62,510 bases of DNA, taken from a bacterium (GTDB lineage: Bacteria; Cyanobacteriota; Vampirovibrionia; Obscuribacterales; Obscuribacteraceae). Under the pieces are notes generated by a model. It saw nothing but the letters and a program-made list of their open reading frames with translations, did no database searches and was not told the DNA's origin. A program made the translations under genes and the position numbers. The stretch spans positions 1-62,510 of the forward strand of contig WGMS01000033.1 in the NCBI GenBank assembly GCA_016124935.1, read 5' to 3'. The first letter of the stretch is position 1, and each line of letters begins with the position of its first letter. Below are positions 1 to 8,521 of this stretch, piece after piece.

Positions 1-2
1 AA

Positions 3-176
3 CTGACTGCTGAACGCCTTTGCCACGACGGCGCCGCCAAGAGTTGTGGGCGATGGACTAGCTACCAACTCTTCCAAAACAGAGCTCCCCTCTCCTCATT
101 GACAGACCGAAGTTGGAGAATTTATGGACAGGCTCCTAGGGAGAAAAAGCCTGCCGCCGACGAAGAGCAAGACTAA
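3..176 (+). CDS. C-terminal end of an unidentified ORF running in from the left edge
   Basis: A reading frame is open from the window edge to a TAA at 174-176, 57 codons. Its tail reads YGQAPREKKPAADEEQD and crosses the 16-bp repeat at 124-139. No family is recognisable. The frame may be a gene whose end was rewritten by insertion of a mobile element, or chance coding through an IS terminus; the sequence to the left is needed to decide. Confidence 0.25.
   Translation: MTAERLCHDGAAKSCGRWTSYQLFQNRAPLSSLTDRSWRIYGQAPREKKPAADEEQD
124..139 (+). repeat. 16-bp repeat, probable IS terminus, left copy
   Basis: The sequence ATGGACAGGCTCCTAG occurs here on the plus strand and again, exactly, on the minus strand at 62373-62388. 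It ends in CTAG, which fits the YTAR target preference of IS5/IS701-type elements, and its inner part resembles their GGAGCCTGTCC-type terminal repeats. The bases on the inner side of the two copies differ, as expected for opposite ends of an element. The IS assignment is inference; only the exact repeat is seen. Confidence 0.4.
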
Positions 177-197
177 AAAACCAGGCCCGATATTAAC

Positions 198-2879
198 TCA
201 GTCTATACCAAAATGAATAAACGGAGCCCAGGCATGAAGGGGCATCCCGGCTTTTATAGCCTCTACCTGAACAGCTCTCAAAGCGGAAGCGATAGAGTCT
301 TCTTCCGACTGCCAGTGCTCGTGAAACCCTCTCATCAAATCCGAGGTGGAGCGGTCGGCGACTTCCCAGAGAGTCAGGATAAGGTTAGGCATACCGGCAT
401 AAATTAGCGCCCTGGCAAGCCCCAGGACCTCACCGCCGGCGGTTACTTTATTGACTCCGGTCTGACAGGCGGATAGAACCAACAAACGCCCACACCTGGT
501 TTTCAAGGCTCGCCTCTCTAAAATAGAAGCGGCGGTCAAGATAGTGCCATCAGAAAGAACCAGTCCCGAAGCCATGGGCTCGATATCGTTAAACACAGCA
601 TGACCGGCAAAATGCACCACCGGATACTCCCCGAAAAGATCGGGGAAAACCTCTTTCACCTCTTCGTTGGTCAAAAGTCTGGTCTCTTTGCCCTGCCCTC
701 GCGACTCGCTCAACTGTTTTATAGACTTGGCTTCTTCAAGGGTATAGTTCAAATCATCGAGCCCGGCCGAGGAACGCAGCGTGTTGCTGAGAACCAGTCC
801 ATTTTTACGAGTGGCGGAGTAATCGCTGATTGCCGAGATAAGATACCTGTCTCTTGCCCCTTCGGGTGGTTGGTCCGGTAGGTTTTGCTGATTATCTCTG
901 CCTCCTGCCAGCACCGTAATCAGGGTCAAAGAAGGCACATAGCTGAGAACGAACTTCTCACATAGATAACCATCCTCATCATGCAAAGCTGCAAACGGAA
1001 GATGAAAGAGTTTGCCGTGGGGAGCGATAATCAGTCTATCAACGGTCTCTGGAGCGGACTTCAGCACTTCTTCAAGCAGGGCGCTGTATATTCTTTTAGA
1101 TAGACCTTTAGGAACTTCCCAGCCTTCGGTGGTGGACATCTCTAGAAATGTCTCGATATCGATATCAAGCATCTCGCGCTGACTCGCGTCGCTGATGATG
1201 CTCACCGCGGGCTCCTCTGCTCCCGCCCAGATAGCCATCGAAATAAGATAATCTTCCGTCGTATAAAGCTCTATCAAACAGGTATTGTCCGAGAGGACCC
1301 CACCCTCTTTACTCCAGAGTTCTTTCAATGCGTTGAAATCCAGGGTCTGGGCAGAGACTAAAGATGCATAATTAGGATGACTGCGCTTCAGCTGATTGAC
1401 GGTATTGCGCCACTCGGCATAAACCTGCTTTGTATCCTCGCCACTATAGGTAGCACCACGAGAGGTGGACTCCTGACCGGTCGGTCCCTGCCAGATAACC
1501 CGCTCCAGATGATCTATCTGGGCGCGCAACTCCTTTTCTTTATCTATCAGACGACGCAGGGACTCGTCACCATCGTCGGCAAGAGCGCTCAAATCTATGG
1601 GAGAGTTGCTGAGCAAATCTAATAAAGCTCTCGACTTGGCCCGCCCGATAAACTCCAGCGCCTCGACCCGTTTACCCATGGAAAGACAGAGATCGACCAC
1701 ATCTTTATAAAGGTCTTCTCCCCGGTTGGCAAAACTGGTTTTGAGATCGTCAGCACATATGGTGGCACGCTGTTCATCAAAAATATCCACAGCCTGCCCC
1801 AGATAGTCGAAAGCGGGCTGCATCTGACCAAGCCGCTGGTAGACCCGGCCAAGGCTGGTTAGATATATGCGCTGACCAAGACGGTCTTCTATGGAACGGC
1901 TCAAAGACAGCGCCTCTTCGTACCTCTTCTTCGCTTCATCCAGGTCGCCGCGCGCCGTCAGGCAATCGCCGATGCTATCCAGATGCGCCGCCCTGGAATG
2001 AACGTCATCCATTGTTCTGGCTATCGCTTCCGCCTCTTCCAGCTTAGCCAAAGCCTCTTCGAGCCTCGCCAGCTTAATCAGCGTCGTGCCTATATTACCC
2101 AGCCAGGCACCGCGTCGGCTCTCGTCCCCAGAGGAAACCGCCAGAGCAAGCGCCTTTTCATAACAGACAAGGGCACGATCGTAAGATTCCATTTCGAACA
2201 ACACATTGCCTTCGGAGCCCACACAAATAGACATGCTGGAAAGATCCCCTTCCAGCTCTGCTTCAAGATAAGCGGTTCGATAGGCGTTGATCGCTTCTTC
2301 AAATTGACCTAATTCAGCCATACAAAGACCGAGGCTACCCATGACCGCAGCACGATTATCGAGTTCATCGGGAGAATCCAATAAGTGCCTATAACAGGCA
2401 AGCGCCTGCTCCGACCAGCCCCTATCTAAATAAAGCCGACCTAAATTGGTCAGAGAAAGCTCCTTGCAATCAGCATCGTTAAGATGGGTACCTATCTCAA
2501 AAGCATCCAGAAATTCGGCAATAGCTTTTGGGGTGCTGCCGGTATCACGATAAATTTCAGCCAGGACCATTTTGGCGTTGCACAAAACGGCGGCGCTGTC
2601 GGACTTTATGGCAAGCGCCTTGGCTTCCTCCAGATGCTCGATACAGATAGAAAGCTCCTGGCCTGCTTCAAAACGACTGAGCCCCAGATAGATGAGGAAA
2701 ACGGCAAGTTGCAGATCATCGCCGGCGGCTCTTGCCATATCCACCGCCCGGCGATAGCAATCCACCGCCTCCGCGTACTTCTCTTGTTGAAAAAGCGCGA
2801 AGGCAGAATCACCAAGCTCTTGCATGGCTGCCGCTGTACTATCTTTGTCTTTATCTTTGTCTCTGGACCAATTATCCAT
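198..2879 (-). CDS. TPR-CHAT protein (caspase-like peptidase family)
   Basis: An 893-residue protein with TPR repeats over roughly residues 18-380, a linker with coiled-coil character near 420-500, and a C-terminal CHAT domain (about 560-890). The catalytic dyad of the family is visible: His760 in HFAGHAVF and Cys805 in LVLSACQTG. CHAT domains are clan CD peptidases related to caspases; TPR-CHAT proteins include cyanobacterial HetF and the protease of type III-E CRISPR systems. There is no signal peptide, so it is probably cytoplasmic. The start is ATG 2879; an internal Met at residue 19 is possible. It stands alone, 102 bp from the next gene, with no CRISPR nearby, so a regulatory protease role is more likely than CRISPR immunity. 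Substrate unknown. Confidence 0.88.
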   Translation of the reverse strand: MDNWSRDKDKDKDSTAAAMQELGDSAFALFQQEKYAEAVDCYRRAVDMARAAGDDLQLAVFLIYLGLSRFEAGQELSICIEHLEEAKALAIKSDSAAVLCNAKMVLAEIYRDTGSTPKAIAEFLDAFEIGTHLNDADCKELSLTNLGRLYLDRGWSEQALACYRHLLDSPDELDNRAAVMGSLGLCMAELGQFEEAINAYRTAYLEAELEGDLSSMSICVGSEGNVLFEMESYDRALVCYEKALALAVSSGDESRRGAWLGNIGTTLIKLARLEEALAKLEEAEAIARTMDDVHSRAAHLDSIGDCLTARGDLDEAKKRYEEALSLSRSIEDRLGQRIYLTSLGRVYQRLGQMQPAFDYLGQAVDIFDEQRATICADDLKTSFANRGEDLYKDVVDLCLSMGKRVEALEFIGRAKSRALLDLLSNSPIDLSALADDGDESLRRLIDKEKELRAQIDHLERVIWQGPTGQESTSRGATYSGEDTKQVYAEWRNTVNQLKRSHPNYASLVSAQTLDFNALKELWSKEGGVLSDNTCLIELYTTEDYLISMAIWAGAEEPAVSIISDASQREMLDIDIETFLEMSTTEGWEVPKGLSKRIYSALLEEVLKSAPETVDRLIIAPHGKLFHLPFAALHDEDGYLCEKFVLSYVPSLTLITVLAGGRDNQQNLPDQPPEGARDRYLISAISDYSATRKNGLVLSNTLRSSAGLDDLNYTLEEAKSIKQLSESRGQGKETRLLTNEEVKEVFPDLFGEYPVVHFAGHAVFNDIEPMASGLVLSDGTILTAASILERRALKTRCGRLLVLSACQTGVNKVTAGGEVLGLARALIYAGMPNLILTLWEVADRSTSDLMRGFHEHWQSEEDSIASALRAVQVEAIKAGMPLHAWAPFIHFGID

Positions 2880-2981
2880 GACAGTCTTCTTCTATCGAGC
2901 CTGGCGCCATGATACGCCAGTTGACCGCTAATTGCCTGTATTTATCCTAAATATAGACTTTTTGGACAGACAGCGCGGACT

Positions 2982-4310
2982 TTAATAAGAAGAATAGGGC
3001 GCGTAGGTGGCGACCCGGGCCTGAGCCTGATGAATCACCGGTTGCACGTGCGATACCGGCACGTTGTGACCGATTGCAGAGTGAGAGACGGAATGGCCGT
3101 GGTTGTGACCGCCGCCCCGGGTGATATTGGTGTGATGATGAGCCGTCTTATGAGCCGAGGCGTAGCCGTGGGAAAAAGCATTGGCTTGCTTGGAATACGA
3201 GCCGAAGCCGCCTGTTTTCAGCTGTTTGGCATAGCTCTGGAATCCGGCGCCACCACTGGGTCCGCCCTGACGGGCACCAAAAGCTCCAGGATAAGAGCTG
3301 ATCATAGACTTGCGATTTCTCGCCTGGGAAAGAAAGTCTTTCATAGCCGGCTCCGGCACAAGATTGAGCGGGAACGGCGGCGGACCATTCTTAGAATAAG
3401 CCTGATCCACTCTCTGTCTTGCCGAGATTTCCGAATCCAGGGGCGAGTGATATGACCCGGGCCCAGCTCCCGAACCTGTACCCTGATTGAGATTGTTGCG
3501 AAGGAAGAGCACCCTGGCGAGCCTATCTAACTGCGCTCTTTCTTCCTGGCTCAGATGCGGCGCTTCCAGCTTGGCGGCAATTTCAGCCTCGCTAATCGCT
3601 CCGTTGGCAGTATCTATATGATGCCCCTGGGGACGCCCCTGAGAGACCAAGGGCCTTGCGTTAGTCAGATCCATGGAATGAATGGTCGAACAGGGATGCC
3701 CGACCTGGCCAGGCAACACCGGCTCTCTATGGGGTACAGCCTGGGGGCTGACCACCGCGGTAATCTGAGTAACCGCCTTGACGGCTTTATCTATGACTTT
3801 GCTGGCGGTCCTTCTGGCCTGCCGCTTGGTCGCCCGGCGCGCCCTGGGAGAAGTAAGGCTATTTTCCATCTCGGCAGAGAGATAGAAAGGCGAAGAGGCA
3901 CAGCTCTCCTCTGTCGTGGAGATAGATGCGGAATAAGATCTGGTCGCTTCCACTTCGGCAAATTTAGCTTGCTGTTCTTTAAGCGCCAGCTCCTGTCTGG
4001 ACGGCAGCTTACGCCCGGGCACGAACTGCATCATCTTCACTTTCGATTTGGCCAGTTCATTGCGGGTGGCTACGGATTTAGGACTGGAATACTTGCTGAT
4101 TGCAGCCGGGTCAGGCTTTACGGCTCTGGCGCTCTTGAACTTCGCCTGGGTAGCGACCAGAGCTTTGGGCTGGCTGCTGACGCTGCCCATGCTGGCTTTC
4201 AGGAACTCTGCCGTGGCAGACTGTTCTTCTGCCGCTTTCGCCTGTCCCGTAAGCGCAACCGAGAGCGTTGCCGCTATATTGACCCCTAATATAAGCTTCG
4301 ATACTTGCAT
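2982..4310 (-). CDS. secreted Ala/Ser-rich protein with histidine-rich C-terminus
   Basis: No family recognised. The likely start is ATG 4310, which gives a clean signal peptide (MQVSKLILGVNIAATL..., cut after GQAKA), 442 residues; a TTG at 4352 in the same frame would bury that signal. The mature protein is basic and low in complexity, with a charged segment (ARRATKRQARRTASK, about residues 165-180) and a C-terminal 70 residues rich in Gly, Ser and His (AHHHTN, GGGHNHGHSVSHS). Such His clusters can bind metal, but no defined site is seen. It may be a cell-surface or matrix protein. It faces the same way as the response regulator upstream (230 bp away). Confidence 0.6.
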   Translation of the reverse strand: MQVSKLILGVNIAATLSVALTGQAKAAEEQSATAEFLKASMGSVSSQPKALVATQAKFKSARAVKPDPAAISKYSSPKSVATRNELAKSKVKMMQFVPGRKLPSRQELALKEQQAKFAEVEATRSYSASISTTEESCASSPFYLSAEMENSLTSPRARRATKRQARRTASKVIDKAVKAVTQITAVVSPQAVPHREPVLPGQVGHPCSTIHSMDLTNARPLVSQGRPQGHHIDTANGAISEAEIAAKLEAPHLSQEERAQLDRLARVLFLRNNLNQGTGSGAGPGSYHSPLDSEISARQRVDQAYSKNGPPPFPLNLVPEPAMKDFLSQARNRKSMISSYPGAFGARQGGPSGGAGFQSYAKQLKTGGFGSYSKQANAFSHGYASAHKTAHHHTNITRGGGHNHGHSVSHSAIGHNVPVSHVQPVIHQAQARVATYAPYSSY

Positions 4311-4540
4311 TGAGCCCCAGATACCTTTTATTACAATCTCACCAAACGCCAAACACCGCCCTCGTTGACCCGCCTGAGTCCCGAGAAGGAAGTCGGTATT
4401 CGCCTTTCACGATAATTAGTCTATGAAATTCCGGGCTGATCTGTCAGTGGGAAATCTACGCATTGAGACGGAGCAAAAAGCAAAAATTTCTATTGAGAGG
4501 GGGGAAATTCCCATCTTTGAATCTGTCCTTTTAAGGAAAC

Positions 4541-5227
4541 TCACTCCCAGACCAGGCGATAACCGACACCGCGCACGGTAAGGATATGCTTGGGCTGGCT
4601 GGGATTGTCCTCCAGCTTCTCTCGAAGATAACGAATATGCACGTCTACAGTGCGACTCTCCCCGAGAAAGTCGGATCCCCATACCTGAGAGAACAGTTGA
4701 TCCCGCGAAAAGACCCGATTGGGCTGCTTAGCCATGGCGAGCAGAAGCTCGAACTCTTTGAAAGTCAACTCTATGTCTTTATCTTTGATGCGCACAGTGC
4801 GGCTGTCGGTATCTATATAAAGTTCGCCCAGTTTTATTCCGGCAGGCTCCGACTTTAATTCGGGTGCTTCCCGAAGATGGGCTTTCACCCGGGCGACCAG
4901 CTCGCGCAGGCGTACTGGTTTAGCCACATAATCATTGGCGCCCAGCTCGAGCCCAACCACCGTATCAATCTCCGAGGTCCTTGCGGTCAGCATCAGGATC
5001 GGCGTCTTCTTATCGACCGAGCGTACTCTTCTGCATACCTCATAGCCATCGATGCCGGGCATCATCAAATCGAGGATAACAAGATCCGGTCTGTCTTTTT
5101 CGTAGACATCCATGGCACGCAGCCCGTCATGGGCGAGCATGGTCGAGAACCCCTCCTGAGTCAGCACGTACTGAATGGAATTGGCTATATCGACTTCATC
5201 ATCAACTATGAGTATCTTCTTCATCAT
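4541..5227 (-). CDS. OmpR/PhoB-family response regulator
   Basis: 228 residues: an N-terminal receiver domain (about 4-115) with acidic pocket DDE at 9-11, phosphoacceptor Asp53 in LVILDLMMPG, Thr81 and Lys103, followed by a winged-helix DNA-binding domain (about 130-227) ending in the typical VDVHIRYLREKLE and VRGVGYRL motifs. It is full length for the family. It should bind DNA as a phosphorylated dimer. No histidine kinase lies beside it, so the partner kinase is elsewhere. Start is the first of two ATGs. The intergenic region it shares with the divergent spoIID-type gene contains an inverted repeat (5255-5275), a possible autoregulatory site. The regulon cannot be told from sequence. Confidence 0.93.
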   Translation of the reverse strand: MMKKILIVDDEVDIANSIQYVLTQEGFSTMLAHDGLRAMDVYEKDRPDLVILDLMMPGIDGYEVCRRVRSVDKKTPILMLTARTSEIDTVVGLELGANDYVAKPVRLRELVARVKAHLREAPELKSEPAGIKLGELYIDTDSRTVRIKDKDIELTFKEFELLLAMAKQPNRVFSRDQLFSQVWGSDFLGESRTVDVHIRYLREKLEDNPSQPKHILTVRGVGYRLVWE

Positions 5228-5254
5228 TCTCTCTACGGTCTACAGTCATGACTC

Positions 5255-5275
5255 GTTGATCATAGTATTATCAAC
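5255..5275. promoter_or_regulatory. inverted repeat in the response regulator/SpoIID divergent region
   Basis: Arms GTTGAT (5255-5260) and ATCAAC (5270-5275) are perfect complements around a 9-base A/T-rich spacer, 28 bp upstream of the response regulator start. The position between two divergent genes suits an operator. OmpR-type regulators more often use direct repeats, so binding by the neighbouring regulator is only a guess. Confidence 0.25.
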
Positions 5276-5361
5276 TAAGAACTGAAATTTCTACGTGCTT
5301 GTTCATAGAATTAGCCTGGAATAGTCTATTCTATTTTATGGATAAAAAGATGTAAGGTGAC

Positions 5362-6642
5362 GTGAGGAAGACTGGAGCGTTGGAAGCTAGAAGAAAACGC
5401 ATATTCGCTGCCCTGGCTGTGGCAACTCTTCTCGTTTTGACCAGCGTACCGTCCGGCGCGGAAGCCAAGAGCAAAGCCACCAAAACACCCCCAAAAGAGA
5501 GAACTTCCACAGAAACCACCTCTCTTCCCTATTTCCATCCTTACCCACCGATGATGCACCCGGTTCGAGTAGGCCTTGTACGCTCAGCTCCGTCGGCAAA
5601 ATTTGCGGTCTGGGAACCCGGTGCGGTATTCGTCGACGGTAGACCTATCTTTCCTATAAAGAAGGGAATGGTCTATAAAGTGGACGGTCGTTCCATAACC
5701 GAGCTGGCCACCGGCAAATCCATATCTATCCCGAGTGACCAGAGAACCTATGTCTCGACGCCGGATTTTCGGGTCTGGACCGCCAACAAATGGTGGCGCG
5801 GTTGCCTTGAGATAGTCTCTTTCGGAAGCTCAATAAACGTTATCAATCTGCTCGATTTAGAAGAATATCTTCTGGGAGTGGTGCCCGCCGAGATGCCGGC
5901 ATCGTGGAACATCGAAGCCTTGAAAGCACAAGCCATCGCCGCCCGCAGCTATGCCTGGGCCCATATGGGTCCCCGGGGTTCAAAATGGTACAAGAGCCAG
6001 GGCTATGATCTGGTGCCCGATGTCAGAGACCAGATGTACCAGGGCTTAGCAAAAGAACACACCAAAACCTACCACGCGGTGCGCATGACCCGGGGCCTGG
6101 TGCTCAAACATGCGGACCGGGTCAAACCGGGCTTCTACCGCGCCAAGGTGGGCGACGCATTTCAAAACCTCAACATTCGTAAATCGAGAGTGCTGAGCAG
6201 CAAACTCGAACAGATTACCGGGGTGCCGGATATAGTCGGGGTAACGGTCAAACAATGGGACGCCGCCGGCAATGCCCATTCTATTCAGGTGATGGGTCCG
6301 AGCAAGAGCAAAGAAGTATATGGTGTAGGTCTGGCCAAGATGCTGGGCTTTGCCACCGCAGGTATCCTCGATATACATGAAGAGGGTAATAGTTGGGTCT
6401 TTACCTATAGGGGACCGGGTAATGGTGCCCGGGGCTTGAGCCAGACCGGCGCGGCCATGCTGGCGGATAGAGGTTGGCGCTTCGACCAGATCTTGCAACA
6501 GTACTATCAGGACAAAGACGGAAAGTTGCGTCTCGATTATCTCGATCATTATCGGGCCATGCCTCAGCCCACTAAAAAAGCGGTGAAAGTCTCCAAGAAG
6601 CACCCTTCCGCCAGTGATCCGATAGAAGAAGACGAAGACTAA
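5362..6642 (+). CDS. SpoIID/LytB-domain protein, predicted peptidoglycan lytic enzyme
   Basis: 426 residues starting at GTG 5362, preceded by an AAGGTGA ribosome-binding site. A signal peptide (residues about 10-35, ending SGAEA) sends it to the envelope. The SpoIID domain spans about 155-395; Glu177 in VVPAEMPASW matches the catalytic Glu of SpoIID, a lytic transglycosylase acting on stem-peptide-free glycan. The closing motif is GNGARGLSQTGAAML (canonical GHGVGMSQ), with one His replaced. The HSTSGG segment normally in mid-domain is not seen; the region reads PGFYRAKVGDAF instead, so activity is uncertain. Outside spore formers such proteins remodel the wall. The C-terminal tail is Lys-rich then acidic. 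Confidence 0.88.
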   Translation: MRKTGALEARRKRIFAALAVATLLVLTSVPSGAEAKSKATKTPPKERTSTETTSLPYFHPYPPMMHPVRVGLVRSAPSAKFAVWEPGAVFVDGRPIFPIKKGMVYKVDGRSITELATGKSISIPSDQRTYVSTPDFRVWTANKWWRGCLEIVSFGSSINVINLLDLEEYLLGVVPAEMPASWNIEALKAQAIAARSYAWAHMGPRGSKWYKSQGYDLVPDVRDQMYQGLAKEHTKTYHAVRMTRGLVLKHADRVKPGFYRAKVGDAFQNLNIRKSRVLSSKLEQITGVPDIVGVTVKQWDAAGNAHSIQVMGPSKSKEVYGVGLAKMLGFATAGILDIHEEGNSWVFTYRGPGNGARGLSQTGAAMLADRGWRFDQILQQYYQDKDGKLRLDYLDHYRAMPQPTKKAVKVSKKHPSASDPIEEDED

Positions 6643-6784
6643 ATAAGGTCTGAAAAATAGATTCATCTTAAAGATAAGACAAATCAAAGCATCTCAAAGC
6701 CGGGAAAGAGGATAATTACCCGGTTATCTCTGACATGGATATATAGCCTGATAGGCCCGGGCGAAAGTGGCACTGGAGGCAACG

Positions 6785-7615
6785 GTGGCAAGCAAAACAA
6801 AAATTCAAACCGGTTTCATAGCAAAACAAGCGGCGGAGAGCTCTAAGCGAGGCACCAACCGCGGGGTCATGCTGCTTATCGCGGTGGTGGCAGTGGGAGC
6901 CCTCTTGTTTGGAGGCTGGAAAGCGGTGGAGATGCTCCTCAATTTCCAGAACTATACTAATATCCGAAACGTCTCTCTACAGCTAAACGCTCCCCAGCTG
7001 AAAGACGGCAAAGCCTTTGTAGACGTGACATTGCACAACGCTAACGCCTATGCCATTTCTGAGCCGGTTTTCAAATTCGACCTTGCCGATGCAAGCGGCA
7101 AAGAGGTGCTGCGCGGTGAGATCAAGATAGACGGCAATATACCGGCAGCTGATCAAAGAACCTTTGCCCAGGTGGAGCTTGGCACCACCGACGGAGCCCC
7201 TGCAAAAATGCATTCGGATCTGGTGCGGGTCGATGCCACAACGCCCAAAGAGTTGCCTTCCGGCTTCGCCTCTCATTTTTCTTCGGCGATGATATCGGAA
7301 GACGTGGAAAAAAGTCTGGAAGCCCTTACCAAAGAAGCCCCTACTTACGCGCCTCTTAAGATTGCCCTGGGCCTGCAAGCGGAGAAAGCCAGCAATTTCA
7401 AAAAAGCGGAAGAGCTATATAAAGAAGCGGTGGAATTAGATTCTGAAAACGCCAACGCCCACTATCACCTGGCTCTTACCCTTATGAGAGACGGCAAACA
7501 GAAAAAGGCTATGCAGCACCTGGAAGAAGCCGCCAGAATAGATCCTAAAGATCCTGCCGTGAAGCTGATGATCGAAAGAATAAACGGTGGCGACAAGAGC
7601 CTGGGCTCAGACTAG
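6785..7615 (+). CDS. membrane-anchored protein with TPR repeats
   Basis: The best start is GTG 6785: GGAGG at 6775-6779 lies 5 nt before it. An in-frame GTG at 6767 has no such site. From 6785 the protein has 276 residues: a short basic N-terminus, one membrane helix (about 27-52), an extracytoplasmic beta-rich segment (about 60-160) resembling the FxLYD/DUF3426-type domains that follow a membrane anchor, and two TPR units at the C-terminus (about 190-265; ALGLQAEKASNFKKAEELYK). Likely a scaffold outside the membrane. It follows the SpoIID gene on the same strand after about 140 bp and may act in the same envelope process. It overlaps the convergent next gene by 4 bp. Confidence 0.7.
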   Translation: MASKTKIQTGFIAKQAAESSKRGTNRGVMLLIAVVAVGALLFGGWKAVEMLLNFQNYTNIRNVSLQLNAPQLKDGKAFVDVTLHNANAYAISEPVFKFDLADASGKEVLRGEIKIDGNIPAADQRTFAQVELGTTDGAPAKMHSDLVRVDATTPKELPSGFASHFSSAMISEDVEKSLEALTKEAPTYAPLKIALGLQAEKASNFKKAEELYKEAVELDSENANAHYHLALTLMRDGKQKKAMQHLEEAARIDPKDPAVKLMIERINGGDKSLGSD

Positions 7616-8253
7616 TATTCAACAACGTTTAGCTCTTTCAGCTCTTTGCCCTGGGGTGAGACCACACAGCGTATTTCATAGGCGCCGCCTTCTTTCTTAT
7701 ACTTATGGCGCTGCACTATGAGATTACCTTTCCATTTGCCTTCTCTCACGACCTCGAGCGAATTGGCGTCGACCACATAGCGAATACCTTTGCGGTGCAG
7801 ATCTATCGCCAGCACCGCCCCCGATACCGCATAAGCGGCACAGAGAAAATACAACTCTTCGCCGTTGTTGGAAAAATCCATCCCCTCTATTCCACCGATA
7901 TAGATATCGCCGATAGCTTGATGGCTGGCAACCTTGGCTCCCTTCTTAAACAGAGGATAAGGAGCGTGGCCCGGCGCTTCGCTAAGATAGATGACATCGG
8001 CGGGGGCGTCACCGGATCCGGTAGGGACCGTATCCTTGCTGGTTTCTATGTACGCGAACATTTTTCGATCTTGAGAATAGACCTTCTTTGGCGATTCTCC
8101 TGCCGTGTTCTTTTCAGCGTTCCCGGCCGCTTCCGACTTTGCCGCATCCCGGGCGAAAACTGGCAGCTTCGCCTGCAGAATAGTGGTACTGAAGACCAGC
8201 AAAAGACACGGGAATGCCAGCAGGGCGGTCTCTATCCGGCTATATCGATGCAT
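7612..8253 (-). CDS. hypothetical exported protein
   Basis: 213 residues, no family recognised. The N-terminus has a hydrophobic stretch (ALLAFPCLLLVFSTTIL) ending near QAKLPVFA, a signal peptide or anchor. The remainder has the feel of one or two blades of a beta-propeller (KMFAYIETSKD, IEGMDFSNNGEELYFLC), with a basic C-terminal half. Start ATG 8253. It is convergent with the TPR gene, sharing 4 bp at the stops. Confidence 0.55.
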   Translation of the reverse strand: MHRYSRIETALLAFPCLLLVFSTTILQAKLPVFARDAAKSEAAGNAEKNTAGESPKKVYSQDRKMFAYIETSKDTVPTGSGDAPADVIYLSEAPGHAPYPLFKKGAKVASHQAIGDIYIGGIEGMDFSNNGEELYFLCAAYAVSGAVLAIDLHRKGIRYVVDANSLEVVREGKWKGNLIVQRHKYKKEGGAYEIRCVVSPQGKELKELNVVEY

Positions 8254-8521
8254 CTCTCAGCTCCCCTTTTCCATAGATGAGTTCCGATTATACCCGCACA
8301 GTGAGGTCGGCACACTTCTAGAGCTTACCTGCTGACCAGCCGATTTAATCTTTAATCTTCCGACTACGTATTTTCCCCCCTTGACCACCTGGTGGTTTCC
8401 GGGTTATTAGTAAGAAGCTCGCTCGCAATATCGCAATTGAACAGATTCGAAACATCCCGCTGAATCCCGGGCGAAATCGAAGCAATCCCCTCGCGCGCTC
8501 AATTTCAGGAGCTTTAGTAAC

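Noticed and set aside
2901..2920. Hairpin CTGGCG/CGCCAG upstream of the CHAT gene
   Set aside because: Short, 8-base loop, no U-tract, and in a promoter region rather than at a gene end; not enough to call a terminator or operator.
3555..4289. Long plus-strand ORF (244 codons) inside the His-rich secreted protein gene
   Set aside because: Antisense shadow; the minus-strand product has a signal peptide and coherent composition, this one is Arg/Gly-rich as expected from reversed codons.
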